This document shows positions 6,180 through 6,232 of a stretch of DNA of 6,232 nt, piece after piece (position 1 is the stretch's first letter; each line of letters opens with the position of its first letter). Source of the DNA: Desulfurobacterium sp. (GTDB taxonomy: Bacteria > Aquificota > Aquificia > Desulfurobacteriales > Desulfurobacteriaceae); the NCBI GenBank assembly GCA_003978805.1, contig QNYI01000084.1, positions 1 to 6,232 on the forward strand, written 5' to 3'. Below the pieces are notes generated by a model. It made no database searches. It had not been told where the DNA came from and saw nothing but the letters and a program-made list of their open reading frames with translations. The translations under genes were made by a program, and so were the position numbers.

Positions 6180-6232
6180 ATGGTGAGGTATCCGGCAGTT
6201 GCCGGCCAGTTCTACCCGGCGTCCACAAGGGA
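6180..6232 (+). CDS. MEMO1 family protein, N-terminal fragment (partial at right edge)
   Basis: Seventeen full codons plus two bases, reading MVRYPAVAGQFYPASTR. The R-x-P-A-V-A-G-x-F-Y-P opening is the signature N-terminus of the MEMO family (AmmeMemoRadiSam system protein B in prokaryotes), a fold related to class III extradiol dioxygenases. In many bacteria and archaea it neighbours an AMMECR1 protein and a radical SAM protein; both would lie to the right, outside the window. The biochemical role of prokaryotic members is not settled. The start is set by AGGAGG at 6169-6174; starting at ATG 6165 would add MKEGE. The metal-binding residues lie beyond the edge and cannot be checked. Confidence 0.85.
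   Translation, partial: MVRYPAVAGQFYPASTR

Noticed and set aside
6192..6205. Perfect inverted repeat CCGGCA-GT-TGCCGG near the start of the MEMO gene
   Set aside because: These bases encode the conserved P-A-V-A-G signature, so the symmetry is explained by coding; a 2-base loop makes a hairpin unlikely, though a regulatory role is not excluded.
1..6232. A defence, phage, CRISPR or mobile-element system
   Set aside because: No repeats in array form, transposase, integrase, nuclease, toxin-antitoxin or phage-like protein is visible; all named genes are housekeeping or widespread families.

Overview
The window looks like ordinary chromosomal sequence from a thermophilic bacterium with a compact genome. 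Arginine is mostly AGG/AGA, proteins are rich in Lys, Glu and Val, and genes are packed end to end. The gene set (a bacterial-type inositol-3-phosphate synthase, a MEMO-family protein, a lone M16 homologue) would fit an Aquificota-like lineage such as Desulfurobacteriaceae. That placement is inference from style and gene content; no rRNA or other marker is present to prove it.

Positions 1-5684 hold one tightly packed plus-strand gene train: the 3' end of purM, purN, an M16-fold protein lacking the zinc motif, a DUF523/TudS-type cysteine protein, a nitronate monooxygenase/FabK-type flavoprotein with a C-terminal cysteine cluster, a CpoB/YbgF-like lipoprotein with TPRs, a 127-residue helical protein of unknown family, and an inositol-3-phosphate synthase. 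Every junction is an overlap, a direct abutment or a 1-base gap. The train is therefore probably one transcription unit with coupled translation, ended by a hairpin plus T-tract at 5685-5708.

From 5707 the gene order turns. panD (aspartate 1-decarboxylase, the beta-alanine step of pantothenate/CoA synthesis) lies on the minus strand, convergent with the inositol synthase. A short divergent promoter region at 6094-6179 separates it from the first 17 codons of a MEMO-family gene that runs off the right edge.

The products do not form one pathway: purine synthesis, a putative inactive peptidase subunit, probable iron-sulfur and flavin enzymes, envelope maintenance and inositol synthesis share a transcript. 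I see no tRNA, rRNA, CRISPR array, insertion sequence or phage-like gene, and no clearly new multi-gene system. The least explained parts are the 127-residue protein, the pairing of the DUF523 protein with the cysteine-tailed flavoprotein, and the solitary non-catalytic M16 subunit.
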